Assembly: GCA_017557525.1 (NCBI GenBank)
Contig: JAFYYN010000046.1
Coordinates: 1-64,000, forward strand
DNA from: Lachnospiraceae bacterium
GTDB taxonomy: Bacteria; Bacillota; Clostridia; Lachnospirales; Lachnospiraceae
DNA length: 64,000 bases
Reading direction: 5' to 3'
A program made the position numbers and the translations under genes. The notes beneath the pieces were generated by a model. That model saw only the letters and a program-made list of their open reading frames with translations, had not been told where the DNA came from and made no database searches. The stretch's first letter is position 1. The number at the start of each line of letters is the position of its first letter. Of this stretch, positions 1-12,366 are shown piece by piece.

Positions 1-1234
<1,234 letters not shown>

Positions 1235-1291
1235 TTATAAAATTATATTTGCTTAACAGGGTCATCTTCCCCGTCGCCTTCAACGGATGTT

Positions 1292-1320
1292 ATTCTATAA
1301 TATGTTGTAACATTTGTCAA
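1292..1320 (-). promoter_or_regulatory. Sigma-A promoter of gdhA
   Basis: On the minus strand TTGACA (1315-1320) is followed after exactly 17 nt by TAGAAT (1292-1297). The same -35 box and -10 box recur upstream of glnN and purF. Confidence 0.8.
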
Positions 1321-1361
1321 CTGTTTTTTAATTTTTTTACATTTTTTTGTATATTTTTTAT

Positions 1362-3461
1362 TCACCCACTCAGGCTGCCATAATATACAATATTCCCATA
1401 ATAATCATACGCAGTTATAGTAACTGAGATTCCGCTTCCGCTAAGTGAAAGCTTCTCATTAATTCCATACCCGTTATTTGTATACTCATACCGTGTCCCA
1501 TTCGACAGACTGATCACTACATTCTTTACACCAGAACCGGCATTTATTGAAATATTCAGTGTACCCACATTATTGGAATAACTATATGACGAGCTTATAT
1601 TACATGAGGTATCCCCTGAATATACAGGCTGTGTGACTATAGGAGTCATGGTGACTATAGGAGTTGATGTCGGGTATGCAGTAATCACCGGCGTAGGATT
1701 CTGCGTAGGCGAAGCTGTAGGCACATTAATCGGCGCTGTAGGATATGCCGTGATCACCGAAGTAGGTCTCGGCGTAGAGGTTATAATCTCCCACGTAGGC
1801 ATAGGATACTCTGTGATCACAGGATCCGGTTCAGGAGTCACCGGAGTCTCTGTTACCGTAGGAGTCGGGGGTGTGTCCCAATATCCGTGACCGTCAAATT
1901 CCATATCTGCTAAGTAAGGTACACCATATCCATAATAAACATCAAAGCCATCACTTCCCAGATCCACAGCATATGCTTTTAGCGTCTCAGTCATCTCCGA
2001 GCAGGTCATGGACGGAGTTATGATCTTTACCAGTGCCGCAAGACCGCTGATGTGCGGTGTAGCCATTGAAGTACCTGACCAGGATTCATATCCGTTTCCG
2101 GGTACTGAACTATAAATGTTTACTCCCGGAGCAGAAAAATCAACACTGTTTCCATAGTTAGAAAAATAAGCTCTGTTATAATTTGAATCAATAGCAGCCA
2201 CAACTATAGCATCATAATTATGTGCCGGACATTCATATGCCGTATCACTTGAGTCATTTCCTGCTGCAACAACCACTATACACCCGTTTGAAATGGCTTT
2301 CTGTATCGCAGTATCCTCGTAATGACCTGTACCGTAGCTTGCCCCGCCGAGACTTAAATTAATTACATCCGCTCCAGCTTCAGAAGCATAGAGTATCCCG
2401 TTATATACAGCCAGACTTGAGCCATATCCCTGTCCTGAAAGAACCTTAACCGGAAGCAGGGATACATTTGCACCTGATACTGTATTAACAATTATGCCGG
2501 CTACATGTGTACCATGACCGTTATCATCATATGCATCGTAATCATTATTAATGAAATCATAGCCCTTAGAAATGACACTACCTTGAAGATAACTGTGGTT
2601 ATAATCTATACCGGTATCTACTACAGCTACTGTAACGCTTCTGTCAATTCCCGCTTCCCGAAGTCTTTCTGCCAGCTTATCAGCACCGAGCATACTTACA
2701 TTCCAGTCAGAGTTACTTCCGTAATAATCATATGCACTTGCATTAAGCACCGAATCCGGTTCTATCATGGATATAAACTTATCCGGCTCAACATACTCTA
2801 CCTTCTTTGCATCGGTGAGTTTTTCATAAGCAGCCTTAGTTTCCTTCTCGGTATTAAACTGAAGAATATATGTATTTCCATTTATGACATAATCTACCGC
2901 ACCATAGGATTTAGGAGAAATCTTCTTACCCTTCTTGGTTTCTACGATAAGTCTCTTTAACTGATAAGGGCTGGTAACAGAAATGCCGTCCTCCGTCACC
3001 TCAATATCATAGCATGAATTAACGTCAATATCTCTGGCATTCATCACATAAACGCCATTCTTTTTCAGAGGTTTATTTTCTAAGACATATTTCTCGCCGT
3101 CAAAGGTTGAGGACTTTTTATTTATCTTACATTCCCATGTGAATTCATTCGAGGACATTGTAAACGTTTTTCCACTGCGCTTGTAGCTGATACCGGCATC
3201 CTTACAGAAGGAACGAACCGGGATATACCATTCTCCGTCAACGAGACAAGCTCCATCCTCATTCGAATAGTAGAGCGTATCAAAATAATCATCCTCCCAG
3301 TAACGTGAAATGAGATCCGATGTCTCGGTATAAAAATCGAATTTATCCTTCTGACCGTCAATTCTTTCAGGCACATTTATCTCAACAGCCCCTACCGGTG
3401 TGGTACCTGCAGAAAAAGCAAATAAAACTGCAAAAAAGAAACATAAAAATCTCTTATTCAT
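1362..3461 (-). CDS. Secreted subtilisin-like serine protease (S8)
   Basis: A 699-residue exported peptidase. A Sec signal peptide covers about residues 1-25 (basic MNKR, hydrophobic FLCFFFAVLFAF, cleavage near VGA). Residues about 55-175 resemble the copper-amine-oxidase-N-like beta domain common on clostridial cell-surface proteins, and about 180-230 look like an I9-type propeptide. The catalytic triad is intact: D282 in VVDTG, H316 in NGHGTHVAG, S465 in SGTSMATPH, with the oxyanion N402. A Pro/Thr-rich linker (about 540-625) with repeated VITAYPT-like units leads to a small C-terminal beta domain. No sortase motif or membrane anchor is seen. It is monocistronic and has no evident link to its nitrogen-metabolism neighbours other than possibly supplying peptides. 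Confidence 0.93.
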   Translation of the reverse strand: MNKRFLCFFFAVLFAFSAGTTPVGAVEINVPERIDGQKDKFDFYTETSDLISRYWEDDYFDTLYYSNEDGACLVDGEWYIPVRSFCKDAGISYKRSGKTFTMSSNEFTWECKINKKSSTFDGEKYVLENKPLKKNGVYVMNARDIDVNSCYDIEVTEDGISVTSPYQLKRLIVETKKGKKISPKSYGAVDYVINGNTYILQFNTEKETKAAYEKLTDAKKVEYVEPDKFISMIEPDSVLNASAYDYYGSNSDWNVSMLGADKLAERLREAGIDRSVTVAVVDTGIDYNHSYLQGSVISKGYDFINNDYDAYDDNGHGTHVAGIIVNTVSGANVSLLPVKVLSGQGYGSSLAVYNGILYASEAGADVINLSLGGASYGTGHYEDTAIQKAISNGCIVVVAAGNDSSDTAYECPAHNYDAIVVAAIDSNYNRAYFSNYGNSVDFSAPGVNIYSSVPGNGYESWSGTSMATPHISGLAALVKIITPSMTCSEMTETLKAYAVDLGSDGFDVYYGYGVPYLADMEFDGHGYWDTPPTPTVTETPVTPEPDPVITEYPMPTWEIITSTPRPTSVITAYPTAPINVPTASPTQNPTPVITAYPTSTPIVTMTPIVTQPVYSGDTSCNISSSYSYSNNVGTLNISINAGSGVKNVVISLSNGTRYEYTNNGYGINEKLSLSGSGISVTITAYDYYGNIVYYGSLSG

Positions 3462-3550
3462 GTCCGGCTCCCTTCAAAAAAACTGCAACCATCCCTTATG
3501 AATTTATCATTTTTTAGTCCCCAAGTCAAGAATATACAATAACAACTGCA

Positions 3551-3600
3551 TAAAAACAGGAGCTGTAACCAGCCTTTATCGAGACCGGAAACAGCTCCTG
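3551..3600 (-). terminator. Intrinsic terminator after glnN
   Basis: On the minus strand CAGGAGCTGT and ACAGCTCCTG form a 10-bp stem (3557-3566 with 3591-3600) followed by a U run. It lies 29 nt after the glnN stop codon. Confidence 0.85.
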
Positions 3601-3628
3601 ACACTTAAATTTTCTATTTTCTATTCAA

Positions 3629-5728
3629 TCAGTTTCTAACACCGAAAAGTAATTCACCGTAAGTCGGGAACGGCCAGTGAGCTCTGTCGGTAAGAGTTTC
3701 AGCCTCATCACAAACTACTCTGAGCTCTGTCATTGCAGGAAGGACATTGTCCCTGATCAGTGCTGATTCCTCAATGATATCCTTAGCGCCGGTCACATCA
3801 GCAACCTTCTGCTTTAATGCATCAGCCAGGTCTATTATTCTCTCTACAGATACCGAAAGCTTCTTGATAAGATCTGTCTCATACTTTGATACAAGCTTCG
3901 GATCAAGCTGCTTCTTTGTAAGTGCTGTCTTTGCAACATCACCGATATAACCTTCAACTGCAGGAGCTATCTGAGCCTTAGCCATATCAACCATTGTATT
4001 TGCCTCAATGATGATGGTCTTTGAGTAGTTCTCAAGCATGATCTCGCATCTTGACTCAATCTCTGCCTTTGAGAATACGTTCTGACCGGTAAGCATCTTG
4101 ACGTTCTTGTCTGAAAGGATAAGAGGCATACAGTCGGGAGTTGTCCTTAAGTTAAGGAGCTTTCTCTTAGTGGTAGCTTCCTTGATCCAAGCATCATCAT
4201 ATCCGTTTCCGTTGAAGATGATCCTCTTATGCTCCTTGATTGTCTTCTGGATAAGCTTATGAAGGTCATTCTCGAAATTCTTTGACTTCTCAAGCTCGTC
4301 TGCGAAAATCTTAAGTGACTCAGCTACAGAAGCATTCAGCATGATGTTTGCACAAGCGATGCTGTTTGATGAACCGAGCATTCTGAACTCGAATTTATTT
4401 CCTGTAAATGCGAAGGGGGAAGTACGGTTACGATCTGTTGTATCTCTGTTGAATCTCGGAAGTACATCAACGCCGAGCTTCATCTGCTTCTTCTCAACGC
4501 CCTTGTAAGGCTTATCCTTCTCGATAGCCTCAAGGATGCCGTTAAGCTCTTCGCCAAGGAAGATTGAAATAACTGCGGGAGGTGCCTCGTTAGCGCCAAG
4601 TCTGTGATCGTTGCCTGCGGTTGCAACTGATATTCTGAGCAGATCCTGATAATCATCAACTGCCTTAATAACTGCGCAGAGGAAGGTCAGGAACTGTGCG
4701 TTTTCATAAGGAGTATCACCGGGCGATAAAAGGTTTACGCCGGTATCGGTACCGATTGACCAGTTGTTGTGCTTGCCGCTTCCGTTAACACCTGCAAAAG
4801 GCTTTTCATGAAGCAGACATACAAGACCGTGACGTGCAGCAACCTTCTGCATGATCTCCATGGTCAGCTGATTCTGGTCTGTTGCGATATTTGTGCTTGA
4901 ATAAATGGGAGCCAGCTCATGCTGTGCAGGAGCAACCTCGTTATGCTCTGTCTTAGCGAGAACACCGAGTTTCCAAAGCTCGTCATTTAAGTCCTTCATG
5001 TACTCCTGAACCTTAGGCTGGATTGTTCCGAAATAATGGTCATCCATTTCCTGTGTCTTAGGAGGCTTTGCACCGAAAAGTGTACGTCCGGTAAACTTAA
5101 GATCGCTTCTCTTGTTGTACATTTCCTTGGTTACAAGGAAGTATTCCTGCTCGGGACCAACTGACGTGGTAACGCGCTTAACATCCTCATTACCAAAGAG
5201 CTTTAATATACGGAGCGCCTGCTTGTTTAATGCTTCCATTGAACGGAGCAGAGGTGTTTTCTTATCAAGTGCCTCTCCGCCGTATGAACAGAATGCGGTA
5301 GGTATGCAAAGTGTATTATCCTTAATGAACGCATAAGATGTAGGATCCCATGCTGTATATCCTCTTGCCTCGAAGGTAGCTCTAAGTCCGCCGCTCGGGA
5401 ATGATGATGCATCAGGCTCGCCCTTTATAAGCTCTTTGCCTGAGAACTCCATGATAACGCCGCCATCAGGTGAAGGTGTGATAAAGCTGTCATGCTTTTC
5501 AGCGGTGATGCCTGTAAGAGGCTGGAACCAATGTGTAAAGTGTGTAGCACCCTTTTCTACAGCCCAGTCCTTCATAGCCTCTGCTACTGCATTAGCAACT
5601 GAAAGCTCAAGCTTTTTGCCCTCGTCGATTGTTTTTCTGAGTGACTTGTAAACGTCCGAAGGAAGCACTGCCTTCATAACCCTGTCATCAAACACGTTAC
5701 ATCCGAAATAATCTGATACTGTTGTCAT
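3629..5728 (-). CDS. glnN: Glutamine synthetase type III
   Basis: ATP-dependent amidation of glutamate by ammonium. At 699 residues it has the length of the dodecameric GS III family (about 700-730), far longer than GS I. Visible GS III features are the N-terminal [11 protein letters not shown] segment, THWFQPLTG, the EKHDSF stretch, [23 protein letters not shown] and [12 protein letters not shown] (the ammonium/glutamate-binding core), and [16 protein letters not shown]. The start ATG has an AGAGGAAAA ribosome site. It is preceded by a long leader with two hexaloop/terminator hairpins and followed by an intrinsic terminator, so it is transcribed alone. Regulation by nitrogen-responsive antitermination is inferred from the leader. 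A second, very different GS (GlnA) lies at 39.4-40.6 kb. Confidence 0.97.
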   Translation of the reverse strand: MTTVSDYFGCNVFDDRVMKAVLPSDVYKSLRKTIDEGKKLELSVANAVAEAMKDWAVEKGATHFTHWFQPLTGITAEKHDSFITPSPDGGVIMEFSGKELIKGEPDASSFPSGGLRATFEARGYTAWDPTSYAFIKDNTLCIPTAFCSYGGEALDKKTPLLRSMEALNKQALRILKLFGNEDVKRVTTSVGPEQEYFLVTKEMYNKRSDLKFTGRTLFGAKPPKTQEMDDHYFGTIQPKVQEYMKDLNDELWKLGVLAKTEHNEVAPAQHELAPIYSSTNIATDQNQLTMEIMQKVAARHGLVCLLHEKPFAGVNGSGKHNNWSIGTDTGVNLLSPGDTPYENAQFLTFLCAVIKAVDDYQDLLRISVATAGNDHRLGANEAPPAVISIFLGEELNGILEAIEKDKPYKGVEKKQMKLGVDVLPRFNRDTTDRNRTSPFAFTGNKFEFRMLGSSNSIACANIMLNASVAESLKIFADELEKSKNFENDLHKLIQKTIKEHKRIIFNGNGYDDAWIKEATTKRKLLNLRTTPDCMPLILSDKNVKMLTGQNVFSKAEIESRCEIMLENYSKTIIIEANTMVDMAKAQIAPAVEGYIGDVAKTALTKKQLDPKLVSKYETDLIKKLSVSVERIIDLADALKQKVADVTGAKDIIEESALIRDNVLPAMTELRVVCDEAETLTDRAHWPFPTYGELLFGVRN

Positions 5729-5818
5729 ACACTTTTCCTCTTTTCTTAAGATTTTTTGAGTAGTGCCAAAGTGTGTTGAGCCTTCAGTTCTTTTGGTTCC
5801 TCTCGCTTTGGTAGTTTA

Positions 5819-5922
5819 AAAAAATTAGGCGCCTTATACCGTGCACAATCAGATATAAGACGCCCTTGCCTTTAAATATGAAAAGAGTCTTTGAAACACT
5901 GTTCAAAGACTCCCTTGCCCTT
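5819..5922 (-). promoter_or_regulatory. glnN leader: tandem hexaloop hairpins and two alternative stems
   Basis: Minus strand. Copy 1 is AAGGGC-[AAGGGA]-GTCTTT (5905-5922); its 3' arm alternatively pairs in the 11-bp stem GAGTCTTTGAA...TTCAAAGACTC (5885-5912). Copy 2 is AAGGC-[AAGGGC]-GTCTT (5857-5872); its 3' arm alternatively pairs in GGCGTCTTATA...TATAAGGCGCC (5828-5864), followed by a U-rich tract (5819-5826), an intrinsic terminator. Loop positions 1 (A) and 4 (G) follow the ANTAR rule. Tandem copies match the two-hairpin ANTAR target. Confidence 0.8.
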
Positions 5923-5932
5923 ACGAATATGT

Positions 5933-5961
5933 ATTCTATATCAACTTATTTTATTTGTCAA
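5933..5961 (-). promoter_or_regulatory. Sigma-A promoter of glnN
   Basis: TTGACA (5956-5961) and TAGAAT (5933-5938) on the minus strand with a 17-nt spacer. The first hexaloop hairpin starts about 10 nt into the transcript. Confidence 0.8.
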
Positions 5962-6036
5962 CTGTTTTTTGTAATTTTTTCAATAAATTTGAGATGTTAT
6001 TTTTCCTTCACTTTGAGTAAAAAATATTTGTCTCCT

Positions 6037-7680
6037 TTATACTCCGCTGGCACCGTAATTTGAAAGCACTCTTGCTGACGGATCGTTTACGTTACATCCT
6101 TCCCAGTTCTTGTTGGGCATCCAGAAGTCAACTACCATCTCCGACTGTCCGGGATAGTACTTTTCAAATATCTGGCGATACAGGAGCGACTCTTTTGTAA
6201 ACGGTGTTGCATGTGTATATTTCTTGCATTCTCTCTCAAAATCCGCATCAGATATCTGCTTTTCAGCATACTCCTTAAGGTAATCCACCATTGAATGACC
6301 TACTGCGTCCGAGAAAGCTGCCTTTTCACGCCAGAGAATCTCATCAGGCAGATAATTTCCTTCCTCAAAGGCTTTCCTGAGCAGGTATTTACCCTTGCCA
6401 TATTTGTTCATCTTAAGCTCAGGATCTACAGACATTACATATTTAACGAAATCAAGATCACCGAAAGGTACACGTGCCTCGAGTGAATTTACTGATATAC
6501 ATCTGTCGGCACGAAGAACGTCATACATATGGAGCTCGTAGATACGCTTCTCTGCTTCCTTCTGGAATTCCTTTGCGCTCGGTGCAAAATCAGTATATTT
6601 ATATCCGAATAATTCATCAGAAATCTCACCGGTAAGTAATACTCTGATATCTGTGGTCTCATGGATCGCCTTACATACAAGGTACATTCCCATACTGGCT
6701 CTTATCGTAGTGATATCATAGGTGCCTAAAAGATGTATAACCTCCTCTAAAGAGCTTATAACCTGCTCGGGAGTCATGTAAACTTCAGTATGCTCGCTGC
6801 CTATAAAATCGGCTACCTGCTTGGCATATTTTAGGTCGATTGCATCCTCTGTCATACCTATTGCAAATGTCCGTATGGGTTTGTCAGACTTTTGTGCGGC
6901 GATGGCACATACAAGTGAAGAATCAAGTCCGCCTGAAAGGAGAAAACCAACCTTTGCATCTGCCACAAGCCTTTTTTCAACACCTGCTACCAGTTTGTTG
7001 TGGATGTTCTTAATTACGGTATCAAGATCATCCTTAAGATATACCTCGCCATCCACCTCAGGATCGTGATGTATCAGAAGTCCGGCTACATTGCTGGTGC
7101 GTCCTGCAGGCTTTGAAATATCATTGTAGCATATGAATTCGCCACCCTTATAAAAATGTCCGGGAGGGAAAGGCATTATCTTATCACAAATACCTACCAG
7201 ATTTTTGGGTTCACTTGCAAATAATATCGAATCCTGATCATCATAGCCATAATATAAAGGTCTGATACCTATCGGATCACGAGCTGCAATATACTCTCCC
7301 GTCCTTCCATCATAAATGACGCAGGCATATTCTGCATCCAGCATCCTGAACATATCAGTACCATATTCAAAATATAGTGGAAGAAGTATCTCACAGTCGC
7401 TGTCACTCTCAAATGTATAACCCTTTTTTATCAGTTCATCTCTCTGAGCCTTAAAACCATATAACTCACCGTTACATACCACAAAGCTCCCGTCTCTTTC
7501 AAAAGGCTGCATTCCTTCGGGATGCAGGCCCATGATAGCAAGCCTGTGGAAACCCATAATACCGTTTTTCAGCGGTATTATACGGCTGTCATCAGGTCCT
7601 CGGGAGACGGTTTTCTCAAACCCCTCCTGAAATATTTTATAATCAGCATTTTCATCACAATATGTCATTATAGAACACAT
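6037..7680 (-). CDS. asnB: Asparagine synthase (glutamine-hydrolysing)
   Basis: Transfers the amide of glutamine to aspartate with ATP. The 547-residue protein has Cys2 (MCSIMTY) as the class II amidotransferase nucleophile, with conserved FHRLAIMGL and NGELYGF, then the ATP-pyrophosphatase domain with the PP-loop SGGLDSS at residues 249-255 and LTGEISDELFGYKY further on. Length matches AsnB of E. coli (about 554). It starts 36 bp after the gltB stop and has no promoter of its own visible, so it is probably the last gene of the operon gltD-gltB-asnB. No clear terminator hairpin follows. Confidence 0.96.
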   Translation of the reverse strand: MCSIMTYCDENADYKIFQEGFEKTVSRGPDDSRIIPLKNGIMGFHRLAIMGLHPEGMQPFERDGSFVVCNGELYGFKAQRDELIKKGYTFESDSDCEILLPLYFEYGTDMFRMLDAEYACVIYDGRTGEYIAARDPIGIRPLYYGYDDQDSILFASEPKNLVGICDKIMPFPPGHFYKGGEFICYNDISKPAGRTSNVAGLLIHHDPEVDGEVYLKDDLDTVIKNIHNKLVAGVEKRLVADAKVGFLLSGGLDSSLVCAIAAQKSDKPIRTFAIGMTEDAIDLKYAKQVADFIGSEHTEVYMTPEQVISSLEEVIHLLGTYDITTIRASMGMYLVCKAIHETTDIRVLLTGEISDELFGYKYTDFAPSAKEFQKEAEKRIYELHMYDVLRADRCISVNSLEARVPFGDLDFVKYVMSVDPELKMNKYGKGKYLLRKAFEEGNYLPDEILWREKAAFSDAVGHSMVDYLKEYAEKQISDADFERECKKYTHATPFTKESLLYRQIFEKYYPGQSEMVVDFWMPNKNWEGCNVNDPSARVLSNYGASGV

Positions 7681-7716
7681 ATGATCTGTTCCTCCTAGTT
7701 TCGTTAAAACATAATT

Positions 7717-10700
7717 TTACTTTGACTTATTTGTAATAAGCTCAGTAAACGCATTTATCTGTGCCTCATCCCTAGTAAGTCCCTTGTTGAGATTCTTATC
7801 GATCAGGCTCATAATCTCCTTGTAGTCAACAGGTATTATCTTTTTAAAGCTGCCGATATAGGATTCGAAGTTATCAAGAACCTTCTTTCCTTTTGTGGAA
7901 CCGGTAAGAGCCACATGCTTTTCTATGATACCCTTTACCTTTTCAATCTCAGTCTTATCCTCTAAGCTTTCCATGCTTACAAGCTGGCGGTTGAGGTTTT
8001 TATAAAGCTTATTGCCCTCATCAAGTACATATGCGATACCGCCGCTCATGCCGGCTGCGAAGTTTTTGCCGGTAGGTCCTAAGATTACTGCAACGCCACC
8101 TGTCATATATTCGCATCCATGCTCACCAACGCCTTCAACAACTGCGGTTGCACCGGAATTTCTTACGCAGAATCTCTCTCCAGCCATACCTGCGATATAT
8201 GCCTCACCTGAGGTTGCACCGTAAAGGGCAACGTTACCGATAAGGATGTTCTCACTCGGGTCATACTTGGCATTATCAGGTGCTTTGACAACAAGCTTTC
8301 CGCCTGAAAGGCCCTTTCCGAAGTAATCGTTAGAATCACCGGTGATCTTAAGTGTAAGTCCCTTAGGTACAAATGCACCAAAGCTCTGTCCGCCTGCACC
8401 CTGGCAGTTAACTGTGATTGTATCCTCAGGAAGTCCCTCTGGATGAAGCCTTGTAATTTCAGCACCAAGCAGTGTTCCAAATGTTCTGTCGGTATTCTTT
8501 ATATCTACCGAAATCTCACATGCCTTTCCATCCTTAACTGCCTTAAGAACATTTTTATCCTTTAAGAGAACTTTCTCGTCAACAGTTTCTTCAAGCTTAA
8601 AATCATAAAGGTTTTTTGCATCAAATACCTGCTGATCCTTATCAACATGCGACATATCACAGAGTATCTTTGAAAGATCGATCGCAGCCTTTTTATCATT
8701 CTTTACAGCCTTACTCCTTAAGAGATCGGTCCTTCCTACAAGCTCCTTCATACTCCTTACGCCAAGTTTAGCCATGTATTCCCTGAGCTCTCTTGCGATA
8801 AATCTCATGAAATTCTCAACATACTCAGGCTTGCCGATAAATCTCTTCCTGAGCTCAGGATTCTGCGTTGCAATACCCATAGGACAGGTATCCTGATTAC
8901 AAACTCTCATCATTACACAGCCTAATGTTACAAGAGGAGCGGTTGCAAAACCGAATTCCTCTGCACCAAGGATTGCTGCTATAGCAACATCCCTGCCGCT
9001 CATAAGCTTTCCGTCTGTCTCGATGATAACCTTATTTCTAAGTCCGTTAGCTACCAGTGTCTGATGAGTCTCAGCAAGTCCAAGCTCCCAGGGAAGTCCG
9101 GCGTTATGGATTGAGCTGATGGGTGCTGCACCGGTACCGCCGTCATAGCCTGAAATAAGTATTACCTGTGCACCTGCCTTTGCAACACCTGATGCTATGG
9201 TACCAACGCCTGCCTCGGATACCAGCTTAACCGATATCCTGGCTTTTTTATTTGCATTCTTTAAATCGTAGATAAGCTCTGCCAAGTCCTCGATCGAATA
9301 AATATCATGATGCGGGGGCGGTGAAATGAGGCTCACGCCGGGTGTCGAATGTCTCGTCTTTGCGATCCAGGGATAAACCTTCTTTCCGGGAAGATGTCCG
9401 CCTTCACCGGGCTTAGCACCCTGTGCCATCTTGATCTGGATTTCCTGTGCACTTATAAGATAAGCACTTGTAACACCAAAACGTCCGCTTGCTACCTGCT
9501 TGATCTTTGAGCTTCTGTCATCCTTAGTCCCGGCGGTTGCAATCCTCTCATCACTCTCTCCGCCTTCACCACTGTTTGACTTGCCCTGAAGATGGTTCAT
9601 AGCAATTGCAAGTGCGGTATGTGCTTCCTCTGAAATTGAGCCGTAGGACATAGCACCGGTCTTAAACCTTTTTACTATTTCGTCCTCACTCTCTACTTCA
9701 TCTATCGAAATACCTTCTGCAGGATAATTAAAATCTATAAGGCTTCTTAAATAACCGGTTTCTTCCGCATCAACCATTGAGGTATACTGCTTAAATTTAT
9801 CAAAACTGCCCTCACGGGTTGAGGTCTGGAGCATATGTATTGTCTCAGGATTATACCTGTGATTCTCGCCCTGACTTCTTGATTTATGTCTGCCGTATGC
9901 GGTAAGCTCATTATTTACCTGAAGTCCTAACGGATCAAATGCTTTTGAGTGCTGTCCGTCAACTGCCTTTCCAATCTCTTCAAGTGAAATACCGCCTACA
10001 CGGCTTACTGTTCCTGTAAAATATTCATTTATTACATCTTCAGAGATACCGATTGCTTCAAATATCTTGCTGCCCTGATAGGACTGGATGGTTGAGATAC
10101 CCATCTTTGAAGCTATCTTTACAATACCGTGAAGAACTGCCTTGTCATAGTCCTCTCCTGCTGCATAATAATCCTTGTCAAGAAGTTCCTCATCAACAAG
10201 TTCCTTGATTGCTGCATGTGCAAGATAAGGATTGACTGCCGATGCACCATAACCTAAAAGTGTAGCAAAATGATGTACTTCACTGGGCTCACCGGACTCA
10301 ACTATGATCGACATAGCAGTTGACTTCTTGGTCTCAACCAAATGCTTATGTACTGCTGCCACTGAAAGCAGTGAAGGCAGAGCCACATGGTTTTCATCAA
10401 CTCCTCTGTCGGAAAGGATCAGGATTGTAGCTCCCTCACGGTAAACCTTGTCAACCTCGATAAACAGGTGCTTTAAAACACGCTTCATCGGTGTACCCTT
10501 ATAGTAGCAGGTAGAAACCTTAGCAACCTTAAAGCCGTCCTTTTTCATATGCTCGATCTTTAAAAGATCAAGATCTGCCAGAATAGGATTATGAATCTTT
10601 AATACATGACAGTTCTGGGGTTTTTCCTCTAAAAGGTTACCATTCTTTCCTACATAAACAGTAGTTGAGGTAACTATTTTTTCACGTTCGGCATCGATCG

Positions 10701-12279
10701 GAGGATTTGTAACCTGTGCGAACAGCTGCTTAAAGTAATAGAAAAGCGGCTGATAGCTGTCCGAAAGTGCTGCAATCGGTATATCAACACCCATTGCACC
10801 TATCTGTTCAGAGCCGTTAAGCGCCATGGTAAGTATTGAATCATGATAATTTTCATAAGTGTAGCCGAAGGATTTCTGAAGACGATTTAACTCATCCCTG
10901 CTGTATGAAGGAACCTTAAGGTTGGGGATTTTTACATCATGAAGCTCTATGATATTACTGTCAAGCCATTCTCCGTAAGGCTCCTTATGTGCATAACGCT
11001 CCTTAAGCTCCTCATCTTCTATGATCCTGCCCTTTACTGTATCAACCAGCAGCATCTTTCCGGGATGAAGTCTCTCCTTCTTTACAATGTGCTCTTCATC
11101 AAAATCAAGAACGCCAACCTCACTTGCAAGGATCAGTCTGTCATCATCCGTTACATAATATCTTGAAGGACGAAGACCGTTTCTGTCGAGGATAGCACCC
11201 ATTATATCGCCGTCTGAGAATACGATCGATGCGGGACCATCCCAAGGCTCCATCATGGTTGCATAATACTGATAGAAATCTCTTTCCTCCTGAGACAAAG
11301 TCTCATTATGTGCCCAGGGCTCAGGGATGGCGATCATTGCAGCTAAGGGAAGCTCCATACCGCTCATCATAAGGAACTCAAGAGTATTATCCAGCATAGC
11401 TGAATCAGAACCGCTCTGAGAGATAACAGGAAGAACCTTTGTCATATCCTCCTCAGAGAATGCATTGGTATGCATGGTTTCTTCACGGGCGAGCATCTTA
11501 TCAGCATTACCCTTTATAGTATTGATCTCACCATTATGAACGATCAGCCTGTTAGGATGAGCCCTGTTCCAGCTGGGCGTGGTATTTGTTGAGAAACGTG
11601 AATGAACCATTGCGATAGCTGACTCGTAATCCTTATCCATAAGGTCCTTAAAGAATGTACGGAGCTGTCCTACAAGGAACATTCCCTTATAAACTATTGT
11701 CCTGCATGAAAGTGAAGGAATGTAGGTATTTACATTACTCTGTTCAAATTCACGACGGAGAACATAGAGCTTTCTGTCAAAGTCAATATCTGTCCTAATA
11801 TCTTCAGGTTTCTCAATAAATACCTGATAAATATTGGGCATGCACTCTAAAGCCTTTGTTCCGAGTACACCCGGATCTGTATCTACTTTTCTAAAGCCTA
11901 AGACCTTGAGACCATTCTTTTTTGCAATGACCTCAAACATGGTCTTTGCCTGACGTAGAGCTAATTCATCCTGAGGGAAGAATATCATACCTACACCGTA
12001 GCCTCTTTTTTCCGGAAGGTCGATGTTCTGATGTTTTAACACCTTTTTGAAAAATTTGTGAGGTATCTGGGTAAGAATACCGACACCGTCACCGGTCTTT
12101 CCTTCTGCATCCTTACCGGCTCTGTGTTCAAGGTTCTCTACTATTGAAAGGGCATCAGCTACTATTCCGTGCCCTGCTTTTCCTTTTATATTTATGATAG
12201 CTCCGATACCGCAGTTATCATGCTCAAATTCGGGACTGTATAAACCATTTTTAGAAACTTCATTCAACGTAATTTTCAT
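7717..12279 (-). CDS. gltB: Glutamate synthase (GOGAT) large subunit
   Basis: Converts glutamine plus 2-oxoglutarate into two glutamates. At 1520 residues it is full length. The N-terminal amidotransferase nucleophile is Cys23 in HDNCGIG, implying removal of a 22-residue propeptide. The central FMN domain carries GEGGESDER and KPGEGGHLPG, with the 3Fe-4S cysteines in CVMMRVCNQDTCPMG. The C-terminal GXGXG beta-helix repeats start near GAGGQSFGAF. It lies 87 bp downstream of gltD in the same operon; gltD precedes gltB here. Nitrogen control would act through the gltD leader. Confidence 0.97.
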   Translation of the reverse strand: MKITLNEVSKNGLYSPEFEHDNCGIGAIINIKGKAGHGIVADALSIVENLEHRAGKDAEGKTGDGVGILTQIPHKFFKKVLKHQNIDLPEKRGYGVGMIFFPQDELALRQAKTMFEVIAKKNGLKVLGFRKVDTDPGVLGTKALECMPNIYQVFIEKPEDIRTDIDFDRKLYVLRREFEQSNVNTYIPSLSCRTIVYKGMFLVGQLRTFFKDLMDKDYESAIAMVHSRFSTNTTPSWNRAHPNRLIVHNGEINTIKGNADKMLAREETMHTNAFSEEDMTKVLPVISQSGSDSAMLDNTLEFLMMSGMELPLAAMIAIPEPWAHNETLSQEERDFYQYYATMMEPWDGPASIVFSDGDIMGAILDRNGLRPSRYYVTDDDRLILASEVGVLDFDEEHIVKKERLHPGKMLLVDTVKGRIIEDEELKERYAHKEPYGEWLDSNIIELHDVKIPNLKVPSYSRDELNRLQKSFGYTYENYHDSILTMALNGSEQIGAMGVDIPIAALSDSYQPLFYYFKQLFAQVTNPPIDAEREKIVTSTTVYVGKNGNLLEEKPQNCHVLKIHNPILADLDLLKIEHMKKDGFKVAKVSTCYYKGTPMKRVLKHLFIEVDKVYREGATILILSDRGVDENHVALPSLLSVAAVHKHLVETKKSTAMSIIVESGEPSEVHHFATLLGYGASAVNPYLAHAAIKELVDEELLDKDYYAAGEDYDKAVLHGIVKIASKMGISTIQSYQGSKIFEAIGISEDVINEYFTGTVSRVGGISLEEIGKAVDGQHSKAFDPLGLQVNNELTAYGRHKSRSQGENHRYNPETIHMLQTSTREGSFDKFKQYTSMVDAEETGYLRSLIDFNYPAEGISIDEVESEDEIVKRFKTGAMSYGSISEEAHTALAIAMNHLQGKSNSGEGGESDERIATAGTKDDRSSKIKQVASGRFGVTSAYLISAQEIQIKMAQGAKPGEGGHLPGKKVYPWIAKTRHSTPGVSLISPPPHHDIYSIEDLAELIYDLKNANKKARISVKLVSEAGVGTIASGVAKAGAQVILISGYDGGTGAAPISSIHNAGLPWELGLAETHQTLVANGLRNKVIIETDGKLMSGRDVAIAAILGAEEFGFATAPLVTLGCVMMRVCNQDTCPMGIATQNPELRKRFIGKPEYVENFMRFIARELREYMAKLGVRSMKELVGRTDLLRSKAVKNDKKAAIDLSKILCDMSHVDKDQQVFDAKNLYDFKLEETVDEKVLLKDKNVLKAVKDGKACEISVDIKNTDRTFGTLLGAEITRLHPEGLPEDTITVNCQGAGGQSFGAFVPKGLTLKITGDSNDYFGKGLSGGKLVVKAPDNAKYDPSENILIGNVALYGATSGEAYIAGMAGERFCVRNSGATAVVEGVGEHGCEYMTGGVAVILGPTGKNFAAGMSGGIAYVLDEGNKLYKNLNRQLVSMESLEDKTEIEKVKGIIEKHVALTGSTKGKKVLDNFESYIGSFKKIIPVDYKEIMSLIDKNLNKGLTRDEAQINAFTELITNKSK

Positions 12280-12366
12280 ATTATCTCAATACTCCTGTTT
12301 CTAAGCCTTCTCCTCAAGGTGAAGTCTTTTTTCATTCTGTCTGATTTCAATATGATTAACATTTAA